Positions 26,553-37,178 of a stretch of DNA of 57,286 nucleotides are shown in pieces. The position numbers and the translations under genes are program-made. The stretch is from Rubripirellula obstinata (GTDB lineage: Bacteria > Planctomycetota > Planctomycetia > Pirellulales > Pirellulaceae): the NCBI RefSeq assembly GCF_001642955.1, contig NZ_LWSK01000026.1, forward strand, positions 1-57,286, written 5' to 3'. The first letter of the stretch is position 1. The number at the start of each line of letters is the position of its first letter. The notes beneath the pieces are model-generated. The model was not told where the DNA came from. It saw nothing but the letters and a program-made list of their open reading frames with translations, and did not search any database.

Positions 26553-29500
26553 CGGACGCCTCGTTGGTATCGCTAACAGTTCCGCTGATCAATTCAAAGT
26601 ATCGGTTGATGCTGCGTCGGTACGCTTCTGGCGGTAAACCATCGGAACCCTGCAAAAGTCCCGAACCCAATTGGCTGCGAACGATGTTCCAGCCGAATGC
26701 GTTGCCGCGTCCTAATTCTGAATCACCGTCAACGAGTCTCGCTGCGGACTTTGCGTTGAGCAGTTTTTCGCGAATCCTTTTGAGATTCTTGTCCGTCTCG
26801 CTTCCCTGTTTTTGCATCGCCGCCTGAATCATCGCCATCAACCGAGCACGCCCGGAACCGCCATTCCCGCCGGAACCACCGTTGCCGCCTCGCGATCCAC
26901 TGGCCCAGTCGTTGATGATTTGCAGATTGGTCGGACGTGCGGGGATCCCCAGCAGTTCGGCCAAGTCACGTTCTTGTTCCAAAATCGCTAGAATCTGATC
27001 CAACGTTGGATCGTCTAGCAGGTTTGCCAGGGGATCAGGCGGCAGTTCGTCGAGTTGCTTGATCACATTTTTCAGTAGCGTGTCCAGCAACTCGCACGCT
27101 TCGTCTAATCCATCGCTAGCGACCTGTGTTCGCACGAGTGCTTTGTCGGTCAACGATTTTTGCAGCGAACGAATCGCCGCCAACTGAATTGGTTCGATAT
27201 CGCGGTCCAATTTGGCCAGCAAGGCATCACACTGCACCGCGATGGATTTTGGCAGGATGTTCTGTCCCCCGCCAATCTGCCCCGCCAATTCCGCCTGCAA
27301 GCCAGTAAGTTTTTCGGTCAGCGTGTGAGTGTCCATCGCGACCAGAAACTGTTCGACACCGATCGCGGGTGCGAACTTTTCCGCCGCTAAGAAACCGGCT
27401 TTCTGATTCCACCTAGCGGCTTGGTCTCGCATTTCCCCAAGTTCGATTACCCTTCGAAGAGCGTTGCCAGCGTACCGCTGGTCGGATCGCCCGAGCTGTT
27501 CAAGTTGTGCCGCAACGCGATCGGCCGAGTCGATGAATTGGACCATCAAACGAGAAGCCTGCAGCAAATCGGTTTGAGTCTCCGCCCAATTCGCGGTCCC
27601 CAGAAATACTTTTCCGCCCAGACCATTTTCGTATCGAGCAGAGATGCCAGCGGCAACAGCCGAGAATTCCAAGAAGGCCTTTCGCGTTGCCGCAACCATC
27701 GCGGAATCGTTGCTCTGCAGCGGTAGCCAAGTCTCAAACGTTTCTTCAATTTCAAACGCGCGCTGCACCAGGTCAAGCGATTCGGTGGTCATCATACTAG
27801 CGTGTCGCTTCAACAGCGATTCGAGTGCAGCTTGGTCTTGTTCGCCGGTTTCGGCGTACATGGCCAGCCTGTCGTGCAAAACACGTTGCCGCTTGGCGAC
27901 TTCAAACAACTGCAATCGAATGGATTTGCCACGATCACCAAAGTTTTGGAAATAACGTTTCATCAGCCTGGGATCGCTGGACAGAATGCGAGCGAGTTCG
28001 GCCCGAAGTTGATTCTGCATTTCAAGCACTTCCTTCAGCCGTTTCAGGTACTCATCGTCGACGTCCAATTCCGCCATGGTGCGTTTTAGTCCGTCCGGAT
28101 CTGACTGCTGGGCCTTGGAGAGTTCGGCGAGCGAATCTTCTAGGTAGACGCGATACATTTTGCTGATCTGCTGGATATCCTTGGCCAGCTTGAAATCACG
28201 TTTGGCTTTCTCGAACGTTCGCGTCAACTCCTTCAGCCGTTCGATTGCTCGAACCGTTTGTTGCCGCGACGCCATCAGCAGAGCAAGTCGCGTTTCACCG
28301 GTTGTATCACCGACTGATTCAGCGTCTTGTGCGGCCGGCAGGATATGGGTGTGCGTGATCTCAGCGAGTTGGACGCCAATGAAGGCATAGGGCGTGTCCT
28401 TGGTGCGTTTCATCAATTCCTTGACGGCATCAATCGCGGATCGTTGATGCTGACTCGCCTCGTTGACCATGATTTGCAAGTCAGCGTTCCAAAATTCATT
28501 CAGCGATTCACTCAACGTCTGCGACTCCAACACACTCGACAGCCGCTTGCGAGCACTTGTCAGTTCCCGTTCCATACGAGTGATCGTTCCAGCCACCGCA
28601 ACTTCAGTTTTACGTCGCCCTTCGCCTTCATAAGATCCGATCGTTTCGGTGATTTGCAGCCGCATCCGCTGGCTGCTGCTTGGCCTGGGGATATCGAGCC
28701 CACGCCGTTTCATAGAATCACCATCGTCGGATGATTTCTTGGCCGCGGGTTCTTTAGGCGGCTGCTTTTCATCGGAAGGTTCTGGTGGAGCGGTGAGTTT
28801 CGCGCCTGAGGATTTTTGGTTTGCCGAGTTAGGATTGCTTGGTTGTGACTTGGCTGGTTGTGACTTGGCTGGCTGGGACTTGGCTGGCTGCGGTTCACTC
28901 GGCTGTGACTTATTTGGCTGGGACATACTCGGTTGGGATTCACCCGAATTCGAAGCCGAACGATCTCTTTGTGCTTCGCTAGGCTCCGACTTTGATTCCC
29001 CATCTTGTTTCGGCGTCGGTTGATCGTTTGGTTTGTCTTCACTTTCGGTCATGTTGTTGGCGGATTGCTTGTCAGTTGATTTCGCTATCTTCTGCGAAAC
29101 CTGATCCGTGTTGGCATTGGTTGCATCAGGCGCATTGGCACCAGTTTTGGCCGTTGGTTTATCTTCCGGATTGGTCGGCGAATCGGCTGGTTTCGATTTC
29201 GAAGTGCTCTTGTTGCTAGCCATTTCGGAATCGTTTGGTTTGGGTTCGCCTGATTTTGACGAACTCACTTCGGAAGACTTGTCAGAATCCCTAATGTTTC
29301 CTTTGCCATCTTGCGGTTTTGGTTTCGATTCCTCTGTCGAATCCAATGGCGTTTTTTCCCTTGACGGTTGCACTGCAGAATTCTCCTCAGACGCAATTTC
29401 CGTTTCCGACTCCTCCAGAATCGAAGCTTGCTTGGTGTCATAGGCTTCGATTCGATAGCTCAATGACTGCCCTTCGCTGAGTTCATATTTGGAAAGATCC

Positions 29501-30975
29501 AGTTTCGTTTTCCCCTTCCAATCCTTGATGGGTTCTCCCTTTTGCATTGGCACAGGCAAATCGATCGAGTCCAGCTTCTTGACGCTACCGTCTTCCGCCT
29601 CAGATTCCACCACCAAGCGAGCCTTCGCCAAACCGACATCATCCTTGGCTTGAAACGTTAGAGTCACCTTGTCATCCGGGCGAACTTTCTGGTCCGGTCG
29701 CGGAGTCTTGATCCGTACGGTCGGCGGCAGGTCAGGACGCGTCAGGATGCGGCACTTGGGCGAACGCAAATTCTGCAATCCATTGGGTTCAAAAAGCTGC
29801 GGAGAAACAGTCATCTCCTCCCTGATCTCAAACGAGACGCTGAAGTTGCTCTTGTCTTCTGACCACATCGTTCGCGACGGTTTGCCATCGATCAACAACA
29901 TTCCCTGATCGATATCGCCCGCTCCGGTAACCGAGACTTCGATCGTTGATCCTTCGACCACCGTGACACGATTGGGCATCCGGCGATAGAGCTTTGACTT
30001 CAGCCCCGTGTAGGCAGGCGGTGTGACGCGGATCGACGCACCGGTAATTCGAGGGCGTTCAGCGACGATAACTTGATGCCATGGTGTTCTCAGATCACCC
30101 ACCGAAAGCCGATAGCGAAACGAGTCGTCAAGCCTTCGCTGGCGATAACGAAATTCGTTCTCCGACCCACGGTTGGGCGTCAATTTCACGGATTCATGAA
30201 ACAGCGTCGCTTGACCTTGTTCTTGATCTTCGCCCTGCTCATCCGTTTCTCGTTCAAGGTGAACCATCGACGAAGTTGGTCCCGTCGCGGCTAACTTCAG
30301 TTCCCAAGTTTCCCCTTTCGCAATCACTTGATCACCCGGAATTCCGTCGAGTTGATGTCGAGTGATATCGGAAATCGGCGCGACCAATCGAGCCGCAAGC
30401 GTCTTGATGTCTGAACCAACCCAGACCGCAACCGCCAAACAGCCCAGCAATCCGGCGCATCCGACAAACAAGGGAACCGTCAACTTGCTTTCCCTGGCTG
30501 CTTCCTGAGGTGAAACCTTATCGATCAGGTCATTCGTCTCCGACGCAACAAGCTGTCGCATGATTGGGTCATGCTGGATCGGGTGAGTTACGTTTCGATG
30601 GAACCCAGTTGGCGGGTCGCTCCAATGTGATGCTGACAAGATCGTTTGCATCCGTTCTTGCATTGCCGGCGTTTTGTCATCGGCAACCCTCGCCAATTCA
30701 GACTCACGACGCGGCGATAGAACCCCTCGCAAACCGACGGCGATAGCCGCCAGGACCGATCCAAAAACGGCTGCCGAAATCGCAACACGGACACTCTTGG
30801 ACCACCATCCAAACACTGCGTCCAGTGACATTGCGACCGCGGCACAGGCGACCAGCAAAGCAACCGCCCAAACGATGGTGCCAATCGTCCGTCGTGATCG
30901 TCGTGCGGTATGCAGTCGGTCAAGTTTTTCGCGAACGCGATCGGAAATCGGTTCAGGTTTCGCCATCGTGATCAT
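26542..30975 (-). CDS. Large membrane protein, DUF4175-like, with a disordered central tract
   Basis: This 1477-residue protein has two N-terminal membrane helices (about 32-50 and 62-82) and a third near 170-190. An Ig-like region of about 300 residues follows (GDQVIAKGETWELKLAATG, VTPPAYTGLKSKLYRR). A long Ser/Lys/Pro/Glu-rich tract (about 530-790) includes Lys-Ser-Gln-Pro-Ala repeats, and the protein continues as an alpha-helical, probably coiled-coil, C-terminal half with a Gly-rich stretch (GGNGGSGGNGGSG). The architecture matches the large DUF4175-like proteins that accompany MoxR/vWA operons in planctomycetes; the function is unknown. ATG 30975 lies 1 bp after the preceding stop; an ATG at 30966 is an alternative. 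Confidence 0.75.
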   Translation of the reverse strand: MITMAKPEPISDRVREKLDRLHTARRSRRTIGTIVWAVALLVACAAVAMSLDAVFGWWSKSVRVAISAAVFGSVLAAIAVGLRGVLSPRRESELARVADDKTPAMQERMQTILSASHWSDPPTGFHRNVTHPIQHDPIMRQLVASETNDLIDKVSPQEAARESKLTVPLFVGCAGLLGCLAVAVWVGSDIKTLAARLVAPISDITRHQLDGIPGDQVIAKGETWELKLAATGPTSSMVHLERETDEQGEDQEQGQATLFHESVKLTPNRGSENEFRYRQRRLDDSFRYRLSVGDLRTPWHQVIVAERPRITGASIRVTPPAYTGLKSKLYRRMPNRVTVVEGSTIEVSVTGAGDIDQGMLLIDGKPSRTMWSEDKSNFSVSFEIREEMTVSPQLFEPNGLQNLRSPKCRILTRPDLPPTVRIKTPRPDQKVRPDDKVTLTFQAKDDVGLAKARLVVESEAEDGSVKKLDSIDLPVPMQKGEPIKDWKGKTKLDLSKYELSEGQSLSYRIEAYDTKQASILEESETEIASEENSAVQPSREKTPLDSTEESKPKPQDGKGNIRDSDKSSEVSSSKSGEPKPNDSEMASNKSTSKSKPADSPTNPEDKPTAKTGANAPDATNANTDQVSQKIAKSTDKQSANNMTESEDKPNDQPTPKQDGESKSEPSEAQRDRSASNSGESQPSMSQPNKSQPSEPQPAKSQPAKSQPAKSQPSNPNSANQKSSGAKLTAPPEPSDEKQPPKEPAAKKSSDDGDSMKRRGLDIPRPSSSQRMRLQITETIGSYEGEGRRKTEVAVAGTITRMERELTSARKRLSSVLESQTLSESLNEFWNADLQIMVNEASQHQRSAIDAVKELMKRTKDTPYAFIGVQLAEITHTHILPAAQDAESVGDTTGETRLALLMASRQQTVRAIERLKELTRTFEKAKRDFKLAKDIQQISKMYRVYLEDSLAELSKAQQSDPDGLKRTMAELDVDDEYLKRLKEVLEMQNQLRAELARILSSDPRLMKRYFQNFGDRGKSIRLQLFEVAKRQRVLHDRLAMYAETGEQDQAALESLLKRHASMMTTESLDLVQRAFEIEETFETWLPLQSNDSAMVAATRKAFLEFSAVAAGISARYENGLGGKVFLGTANWAETQTDLLQASRLMVQFIDSADRVAAQLEQLGRSDQRYAGNALRRVIELGEMRDQAARWNQKAGFLAAEKFAPAIGVEQFLVAMDTHTLTEKLTGLQAELAGQIGGGQNILPKSIAVQCDALLAKLDRDIEPIQLAAIRSLQKSLTDKALVRTQVASDGLDEACELLDTLLKNVIKQLDELPPDPLANLLDDPTLDQILAILEQERDLAELLGIPARPTNLQIINDWASGSRGGNGGSGGNGGSGRARLMAMIQAAMQKQGSETDKNLKRIREKLLNAKSAARLVDGDSELGRGNAFGWNIVRSQLGSGLLQGSDGLPPEAYRRSINRYFELISGTVSDTNEASDEE

Positions 30976-30976
30976 G

Positions 30977-33829
30977 CTAAACGAGTCCTTTTCTGCGTCG
31001 AATCCACCAATCGGTGGTCAAACAACCAAGAATGATCCAGAGGTTGGACCAACGATTCCATAACGGAGTCACTTGTTGGGTTTCGGTCACATGCGGGTCC
31101 AGGGACACGACATGCAAGACTTCTTCTAAGGCCGCCGGCGAAATGCTGAGCCCACCACTGGCTTCGGAAATCTGTCGAAGCAAGACCGGATCGGCTTCAG
31201 TCATCAGGTGTTCCAAATCGCCGACTGATTCCACCGAAAACGTCGCGATCGATTCAGGCGTTTCGGTGTTTGTCGTTTCAGCGTTGGTCGTTTCCGAATC
31301 TGCGGCCGCACTGGTTTGGCGTAGCGTTTGGATCGTCGGCCCGATGGCTCGGACTTGGTAGACACCAGCGGGCAACCGATCCAGGGTCACTTGATAGTCG
31401 CCCGGTGCTTGTTCGCTCTCGATCAGTTGCAGCGTCTGCGGTTGGAAACCGTCGTTTGCCAATCCAGAATTCGACGACAACTGAACCTGAACATCGCCAC
31501 CGCGAATTGGCCGACCCGACGCATCAGCCAAACGAACGCGAACGCCTGGTCGTTGACCGGCGTCATAGGTCGAACGGTCTGATTTGATTTCGACCATGCT
31601 GTCGCCCGAAGCCAAATCTGAAGTCGTCATCCAGCGAACCAACTGACCCCAAAAACGATGGTGGTACTGATCGCCAGCACGGACGCGAAGTCGATAACTA
31701 ATCGGCGACGAAAGATAGGCGACTCGTCCACTGCCAACCCGATGCACACTCAACCAAGCCGGACGGAATGATCGGTCACTGCCGGATTGCTGATCGAAAC
31801 CCTGCTGCTGATCGAAACCCTGCTGATCAAAGCTGCTTTCTCGCTCAGCCGATAGTGACGCCAGAACCGATGCAGTCGGTTTGGCGGCATGAAAAGGCGA
31901 AACAAAACCCGGCATGGGTCCCGACATCCAACGTCGCCAAAGGACAAAATTCTCTTCGGCGCTATTGTCCAATCGGATTGACGGATGCATCGATCCCTCC
32001 AACGTCGGCGTCGGACGGATTTCGTTTGACACCGGCATTTGCATGGACGTGATCGGCAACAAATCGAACCAGGGCTGTGACCGATAGGCCGCTGGCATAA
32101 ATTGTCGCCCCGCAATCGTGATCAGGTTACCGCCCGACCGAATCCATGTGTCCATTGCCTGGCAAACCTTGGGCGTCAAAACGTCGGGCGGTAAATCACC
32201 CAAAATGACCACATCGAATTTCGACCAACCGTCCACCGTGCTGGGTAACCATTGGCCGACATTGGCGTCTTGACCGGAATCTGAATCTGTATCCAGTGAC
32301 AGCGTAGATTTGACCTTCGGCATCAACAACAACTTGTCCAGTTCAACACGACTGTCCCGCCTGAAGAGTTGTTCCAAATAACGGTATTCCCAACGCGGTT
32401 GTCGGTCGGCAATCAAGAGAAAAAGCTTGCTCTTGATCGTTTCGACTGAAAAGACAGAGCTGTTGTTTTGCAGGCTCGATTCATCCTCGACCGCTTCCAC
32501 GTTCAAGCGGTACTGTTTGCGTCCGGGCCGCGAACGTGGCAAACGAAACTCAACCGCAACATCGCTAATCTTGGATGGAAATTGGACCGACTTTGTCGCG
32601 ATGACTTGATCGTCTTGGCTTAACGTGACGACCACTTCATCGTTGTCACATTCGTATCCCGAAATGACGGCTTCGACGATCGGACGATCTTCTTGGTAAA
32701 CCATCGACGGCGCGTTCACTCGATGAATCGCAACGTCGCGTGTCCGCCGACGACTACCAATCGCGACGGTGAACACCGGCGTCCCCATCAACCCAGCGGC
32801 AACTTCGACGGGGCTTTGTTGCGACTCAGCGTTGTGCTGCCCTTCGCTCAACATCAACACTGCAGCCAAGTTTGCTGATGGATTTAACGACTGCACAAAC
32901 GACAAAGCAGATGAAACGTTCGTGCGATTGCCATTTGCACTTCCAGAAGAACCAGCGGCGACATCAAGCCCCGCTTCCCACGAATCGGATTCCAGCGGAA
33001 CAACGTCTTCGGAAAACACGGCTCGACGCAACGAAACCGATGCATTGGTTGATTGCTTCACCTGGGTTTCAAACCGCGACAAAAGGTCGGCGACGTGTTG
33101 TTTTCGTGATTGCCGTAAAGTTCCTTGCGGAATCGAAACCAGAGATTGCAAGTTTGCTCGAAACGTTTCGACGTCAATTTTGGCAGATTCAATCGCATCT
33201 GATCGCAAGGCCAACAAGGCGAGTCGCTCGGCGCGTTCGACGTTGTCCTGCAGTTCCTTGGACGCCGTTGTGGCTTCTTTGAGTGACGCCAGACAAGCAT
33301 CCGCCAATCCAGGGTCCCGATCACGAATCTTGGCTACCTGCTGTGCCGCCCGATCCAACAGCCCCGGACTCATCGCTTCGCTTCGCTGGGCCATGTTCAG
33401 ATTAAGCTGAGCACGTTCGATGATCGCAAGCGGACTGTCCGGGTCCGCGATCGCGTTTTGCCACTGGGCATTGAGAGCGGTCCCGACAGGATCAATCGTG
33501 TCCATGCTGCCACTGGCGTCCGCCAAGACAACGACTTCAGCTTTTTGGCTAGTGGTTTCAGTTCGATTCCAAGTCGGTTGAGCGACCATCCAGACTGCGA
33601 CCACAATGACCACCGTTCGCAACAAAGCCAACAACAACGTGGACGGTGTTCCCAGCAATTCACGTTGTCGAAAGAGCCAAGCGATCGCAAACACGATCAG
33701 GATGACGGTCAAGGCAATGCTAAAACCAAAACTGAGTGTTCCCGATGCCTGAAGTGATTCGCGAATGACAATTTCTGGCTTGGCGATTGTGTGAGTATTT
33801 GCCTGAGCCAAAACGACTATTGCATTCAT
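30977..33829 (-). CDS. Membrane vWA/amidotransferase-like protein of the Bat-type operon
   Basis: This 950-residue protein has two membrane helices near the N terminus (about 34-55 and 62-82, LTVILIVFAIAWLF, LLALLRTVVIVVAVWMV). A von Willebrand A domain begins VVVLADASGSMD with the metal-site DxSxS motif. The middle contains VAIGSRRRT and an Ig-like segment, followed by a class-I glutamine-amidotransferase-like fold (DVVILGDLPPDVLTPKV, MDTWIRSGGNLITIAG) of the kind seen in BatA-related planctomycete proteins. A C-terminal helix near NLWIILGCLTTDWW ends the protein. A Phe-Asp-Gln-Gln tandem tract lies near residue 675. Its ATG overlaps the upstream stop codon by 4 bp (ATGA), so it is translated with the BatA-like gene. 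Confidence 0.82.
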   Translation of the reverse strand: MNAIVVLAQANTHTIAKPEIVIRESLQASGTLSFGFSIALTVILIVFAIAWLFRQRELLGTPSTLLLALLRTVVIVVAVWMVAQPTWNRTETTSQKAEVVVLADASGSMDTIDPVGTALNAQWQNAIADPDSPLAIIERAQLNLNMAQRSEAMSPGLLDRAAQQVAKIRDRDPGLADACLASLKEATTASKELQDNVERAERLALLALRSDAIESAKIDVETFRANLQSLVSIPQGTLRQSRKQHVADLLSRFETQVKQSTNASVSLRRAVFSEDVVPLESDSWEAGLDVAAGSSGSANGNRTNVSSALSFVQSLNPSANLAAVLMLSEGQHNAESQQSPVEVAAGLMGTPVFTVAIGSRRRTRDVAIHRVNAPSMVYQEDRPIVEAVISGYECDNDEVVVTLSQDDQVIATKSVQFPSKISDVAVEFRLPRSRPGRKQYRLNVEAVEDESSLQNNSSVFSVETIKSKLFLLIADRQPRWEYRYLEQLFRRDSRVELDKLLLMPKVKSTLSLDTDSDSGQDANVGQWLPSTVDGWSKFDVVILGDLPPDVLTPKVCQAMDTWIRSGGNLITIAGRQFMPAAYRSQPWFDLLPITSMQMPVSNEIRPTPTLEGSMHPSIRLDNSAEENFVLWRRWMSGPMPGFVSPFHAAKPTASVLASLSAERESSFDQQGFDQQQGFDQQSGSDRSFRPAWLSVHRVGSGRVAYLSSPISYRLRVRAGDQYHHRFWGQLVRWMTTSDLASGDSMVEIKSDRSTYDAGQRPGVRVRLADASGRPIRGGDVQVQLSSNSGLANDGFQPQTLQLIESEQAPGDYQVTLDRLPAGVYQVRAIGPTIQTLRQTSAAADSETTNAETTNTETPESIATFSVESVGDLEHLMTEADPVLLRQISEASGGLSISPAALEEVLHVVSLDPHVTETQQVTPLWNRWSNLWIILGCLTTDWWIRRRKGLV

Positions 33830-36222
33830 ACCGCGGCCTCCTTCGCCAAGCTTGGCGAATTGCCGAACGCGGGTGCGTTCGATAGACCTGACACGTTTTC
33901 ATCTTCTTCGACCGTTCCCAATTTTCCGTAGCGACGAAGTGCCGCGTAACCGGCCAAGAAGGTTTCTAGGATGATCGCAGCAATCAGACCGACTAACAGC
34001 GCTGGCCAAAGCCGCAATCCCTGGTTGCCCGTAACGTCGATTTTTGGAATTGTGGAAAGCATCGCGGGAAAGTCGAACCCTGATGCGCTGCGATGGAAAC
34101 TGACGTCTTTTCGCGATGCCAAAGCCTGCCATCGATCGGGTGACGCCGGAATGATCTTGGATTCTTCCGAAGCACCGGACACCGAAAAGAACACCTCAGC
34201 GATTTGGTCATCATCCAAATCTTTCAGGCGGTACAACCCAGCACGCTGCGTTTGGTCAAATCGAACCACGCCTGCCAAGGTGCTGCCATCGTTTTCACCC
34301 GATGGCAACGCGATCAGCCCTTCCTTGGCCCCATCGGGCAACGTCAACTCAAATTCGTGATCGATGGATTCGACGTCGTGACGAAACATCTGGCCCGCGG
34401 CAAGATTGAAATTTTCTGAAACTGGCTGCGAAAGATGATCCAACACCTGCAAAACCCAAACAACAAAACACTTGGATAAAGCAAAGTTGGACCACGAAGG
34501 ATTCATCGGCAGCGACTGAACCACGGTGCGACCGCGACCAACCGACGACAGGATCGCAATCGGATCACCTTCGAAGGTACGCAGCATCACGCGTGACGCG
34601 GATTCCATCGATGGAGCCTGCAATTCAACTCGTCGCCGAATCCGAACCGCATCCAGATCCAATCGCTGGGTGTCTGAAAGTGCCGCAAGGATCGAATCGG
34701 TGGGATCTGGAGGATGTAAACGCTGCATTTGCTTCGCCGACGCATTGATCACCAATCCACCAACCAAATCGCCAGATCGCGAATTTCCCGCTAACAAATC
34801 ACCAGCGTTCCCAATGCCTAGACCGCGTTGGCCAAGCGATTCGTTGATCCAATCGCGGTCCGTTTGCGCGTCCAACGTGATCCACAACCCCGCACCGCGG
34901 CGGACCTGGTTGACGATGCTTCGCAGCGACGCAGGCGGCAATGTCGCACCCCCGAGCCAAACGATCACCGGATATCGCTGCCAACGCACGTCGTCAAGAT
35001 CGTCGATGTCCACGACTTCGGGTTTGAACAAACTGTGCCATGACGCTTTGCTACGATCGTTCGTCTTCCCTTTGCCTTTCGATTCATCGACACCCGTTTT
35101 CCATCCACCCAGGTTGCGTCCCAAAGCGGCGGCCAAGTAGTCGGCATCAGTCGGCGCTGATCCGAATTGATTCTCGGCGTTCTGAATGACTAGCATCGGG
35201 ACTTCTTTGACGACTTGCATCACGACGTGGCCGACGTCATCAGCAGCCAACATGTCCGCTGCACCTGACTGTTGAAGTTTCAATTCAAACGTGATCGCAT
35301 GCGTTCCGGCTTGATCAATCGACAATTCAGTTTGCACCAGTTGCTGCGAATTGGGCTGGATCGATCGCAAGACGGATTCCGCGATCACAACACCGCCTTT
35401 TTTCCAGACACAAGAAACCTCTGGCGAAGCGATCGAGCCACCGTTCGCGACGGTGGCTGACAACGACACCGATTCACCGCTGGCAATCGCACGACGCGAA
35501 GACTCGACCGAGACCACCGCCAACTGATGTTTGACTTGCTGCGTTTTCTCGATCTGCATCAAATGCAATCGCTGTCCTTTTCCCACCGCCATTGCTGACG
35601 CTGACAAAGGCATTTCCCAACCCGCATCGGTGTCGTCAGTAAACAGCCAGATATCCAAATTGGAAGTGTCCTGATCGATCGTCGCGGTTGCGGTTGCCTG
35701 ACGTACCGCGGCGGCAAAATCACCGCCACCGCCTCGGGGGCTAAAATTGGCAACGGCACTCTGTATCTGATCCATCGAATCGGCACCCGATGAAGTCGAT
35801 GCGATTCGACGTGCAGGCGTTCCGGCCGCCCAGACCTCGACGGGCGTTGATGCGGGAAACGAAGCGATCAATTCGTCGGCGGCTTTGCGAATCGATTCAA
35901 AACAATCATCGGCCAGCGTTGATCGTGTGTCATCGATCAGTACAAGCTGAGTCGGCAATCCGTCGTTTTCAGAAGTCTGGCCCCACTTCAACAACGGTTG
36001 AGCGAGCGCGCCGATCAGGCAAGCCAACAACAGCATTCGGGTCGCCAGCAGTAACCAGCGATCCATTTGCGACATGCGTTGCCCACGTCGTGTCGGGTCA
36101 CGCAAAAACTGCATCGCGCCCCACGGCACGACATCCCGCTGCCGTTTCTTCATCATGTGAATGGCAACCGGGATCCCAATCACGGGCAGCGCCAACAAGA
36201 ACATCGCTCCAAGAAAACTCAT
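33826..36222 (-). CDS. BatA-like protein with vWA-type domain
   Basis: The N terminus is the aerotolerance-regulator BatA domain: FLLALPVIGIPVAIHMM, the VVPWGAMQFLRD signature and a second helix, WLLLATRMLLLACLIGALAQ. A vWA-like domain follows with metal motif IDDTRSTL, a DxTxS variant of DxSxS. An amidotransferase-like fold contains VIVWLGGATLPPASLRSIV, and a membrane helix near the C terminus reads WPALLVGLIAAIILETFLAG. Its 798 residues make it longer than classical BatA. Its ATG overlaps the DUF58 stop by 4 bp. In other bacteria MoxR, DUF58 and BatA proteins work together as an envelope chaperone or stress module, and the same is inferred here. Confidence 0.85.
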   Translation of the reverse strand: MSFLGAMFLLALPVIGIPVAIHMMKKRQRDVVPWGAMQFLRDPTRRGQRMSQMDRWLLLATRMLLLACLIGALAQPLLKWGQTSENDGLPTQLVLIDDTRSTLADDCFESIRKAADELIASFPASTPVEVWAAGTPARRIASTSSGADSMDQIQSAVANFSPRGGGGDFAAAVRQATATATIDQDTSNLDIWLFTDDTDAGWEMPLSASAMAVGKGQRLHLMQIEKTQQVKHQLAVVSVESSRRAIASGESVSLSATVANGGSIASPEVSCVWKKGGVVIAESVLRSIQPNSQQLVQTELSIDQAGTHAITFELKLQQSGAADMLAADDVGHVVMQVVKEVPMLVIQNAENQFGSAPTDADYLAAALGRNLGGWKTGVDESKGKGKTNDRSKASWHSLFKPEVVDIDDLDDVRWQRYPVIVWLGGATLPPASLRSIVNQVRRGAGLWITLDAQTDRDWINESLGQRGLGIGNAGDLLAGNSRSGDLVGGLVINASAKQMQRLHPPDPTDSILAALSDTQRLDLDAVRIRRRVELQAPSMESASRVMLRTFEGDPIAILSSVGRGRTVVQSLPMNPSWSNFALSKCFVVWVLQVLDHLSQPVSENFNLAAGQMFRHDVESIDHEFELTLPDGAKEGLIALPSGENDGSTLAGVVRFDQTQRAGLYRLKDLDDDQIAEVFFSVSGASEESKIIPASPDRWQALASRKDVSFHRSASGFDFPAMLSTIPKIDVTGNQGLRLWPALLVGLIAAIILETFLAGYAALRRYGKLGTVEEDENVSGLSNAPAFGNSPSLAKEAAV

Positions 36223-37178
36223 CGGCGGCGTCCTCCGGCACGAGCACGCGCGGTCGCGGATCGAAAGATCAGAAATTGACGCAGTGTTTCCGCGAGCGGC
36301 TGATCAGTGCGTAGTTTCAAGTGGTCGGCGCGGCTTCGCTTGATCGCATCAGCCACCTGACGACGATGCTTGCCAAATCGTTCCAGATACGCATTGCGGA
36401 TTTGACCCGCGTCCATTTCAAGCCTGGATCCAGTCAGTTCCAAGTCCTCAAAGACCACGGTTCCGCGAAACGTGAATTCGATCTCCTCCGGTGCCAACAA
36501 TTCAACGACGACACAATCGTGCCCGGCCGCTGTCCAACTTGCCAAACTTTTTCGCAACGCATCAGGATCGCCGAAGCAATCCGAAATCAAGAACATCATG
36601 CCGCGTCGCCGACCGCTCGGACGCAGCTTCATCAAACAACCTGGCACATCGCTTTGTCCCGTCACTTTTGCATCCGCCAGCGTTTGATTGATGCGATGAA
36701 GCGTTGAAGGACGCAGCCCCGCAGGGATCTCGGTCTGCAGCGAATCATCCACCACCGCCAACCCAACCGAATCGCGTTGACGCATCAACAGCCGAGACAA
36801 ACATGCGGCAATGCTTCGTGCGACGTCAAACTTCGATGCGGTACTTCCCGCATAGCTCATCGAACCACTGGCATCGACGACAATCAATGCCTTTAAGTTT
36901 GTTTCGTCTTCGTAAGTTCGGACGTGGTAGCGATCGTTTCTGGCATGCAGTCGCCAATCAATTCGGCGAATGTCATCCCCAAACGAATACTCGCGATGTT
37001 CCGCGAAGTCACTCGTTCCGCCGCGATGGGTCGAACGGTGTTTTCCTGAAAGCAAGCCATCAACGGCGTTTCGCGCGAGCAGTTCCAATTGCCCAAGCGC
37101 CGCCGAAGGATCGGCGGATAACGCCAATTCCTTTTTCGGGATTGCTGGGTTGGCTTTGAAACGTTGAAACAGGTTCAT
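36219..37178 (-). CDS. DUF58 family protein
   Basis: The DUF58 core REYSFGDDIRRIDWRLHARN is followed by a vWA-like strand with an intact metal motif, IVVDASGSMSY. The protein of 319 residues is soluble and a typical partner of MoxR AAA+ ATPases. The ATG at 37178 shares its A with the TGA stop of moxR (TGATG), strong evidence for coupling. A TTG one codon earlier is a less likely start. Confidence 0.93.
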   Translation of the reverse strand: MNLFQRFKANPAIPKKELALSADPSAALGQLELLARNAVDGLLSGKHRSTHRGGTSDFAEHREYSFGDDIRRIDWRLHARNDRYHVRTYEDETNLKALIVVDASGSMSYAGSTASKFDVARSIAACLSRLLMRQRDSVGLAVVDDSLQTEIPAGLRPSTLHRINQTLADAKVTGQSDVPGCLMKLRPSGRRRGMMFLISDCFGDPDALRKSLASWTAAGHDCVVVELLAPEEIEFTFRGTVVFEDLELTGSRLEMDAGQIRNAYLERFGKHRRQVADAIKRSRADHLKLRTDQPLAETLRQFLIFRSATARARAGGRRR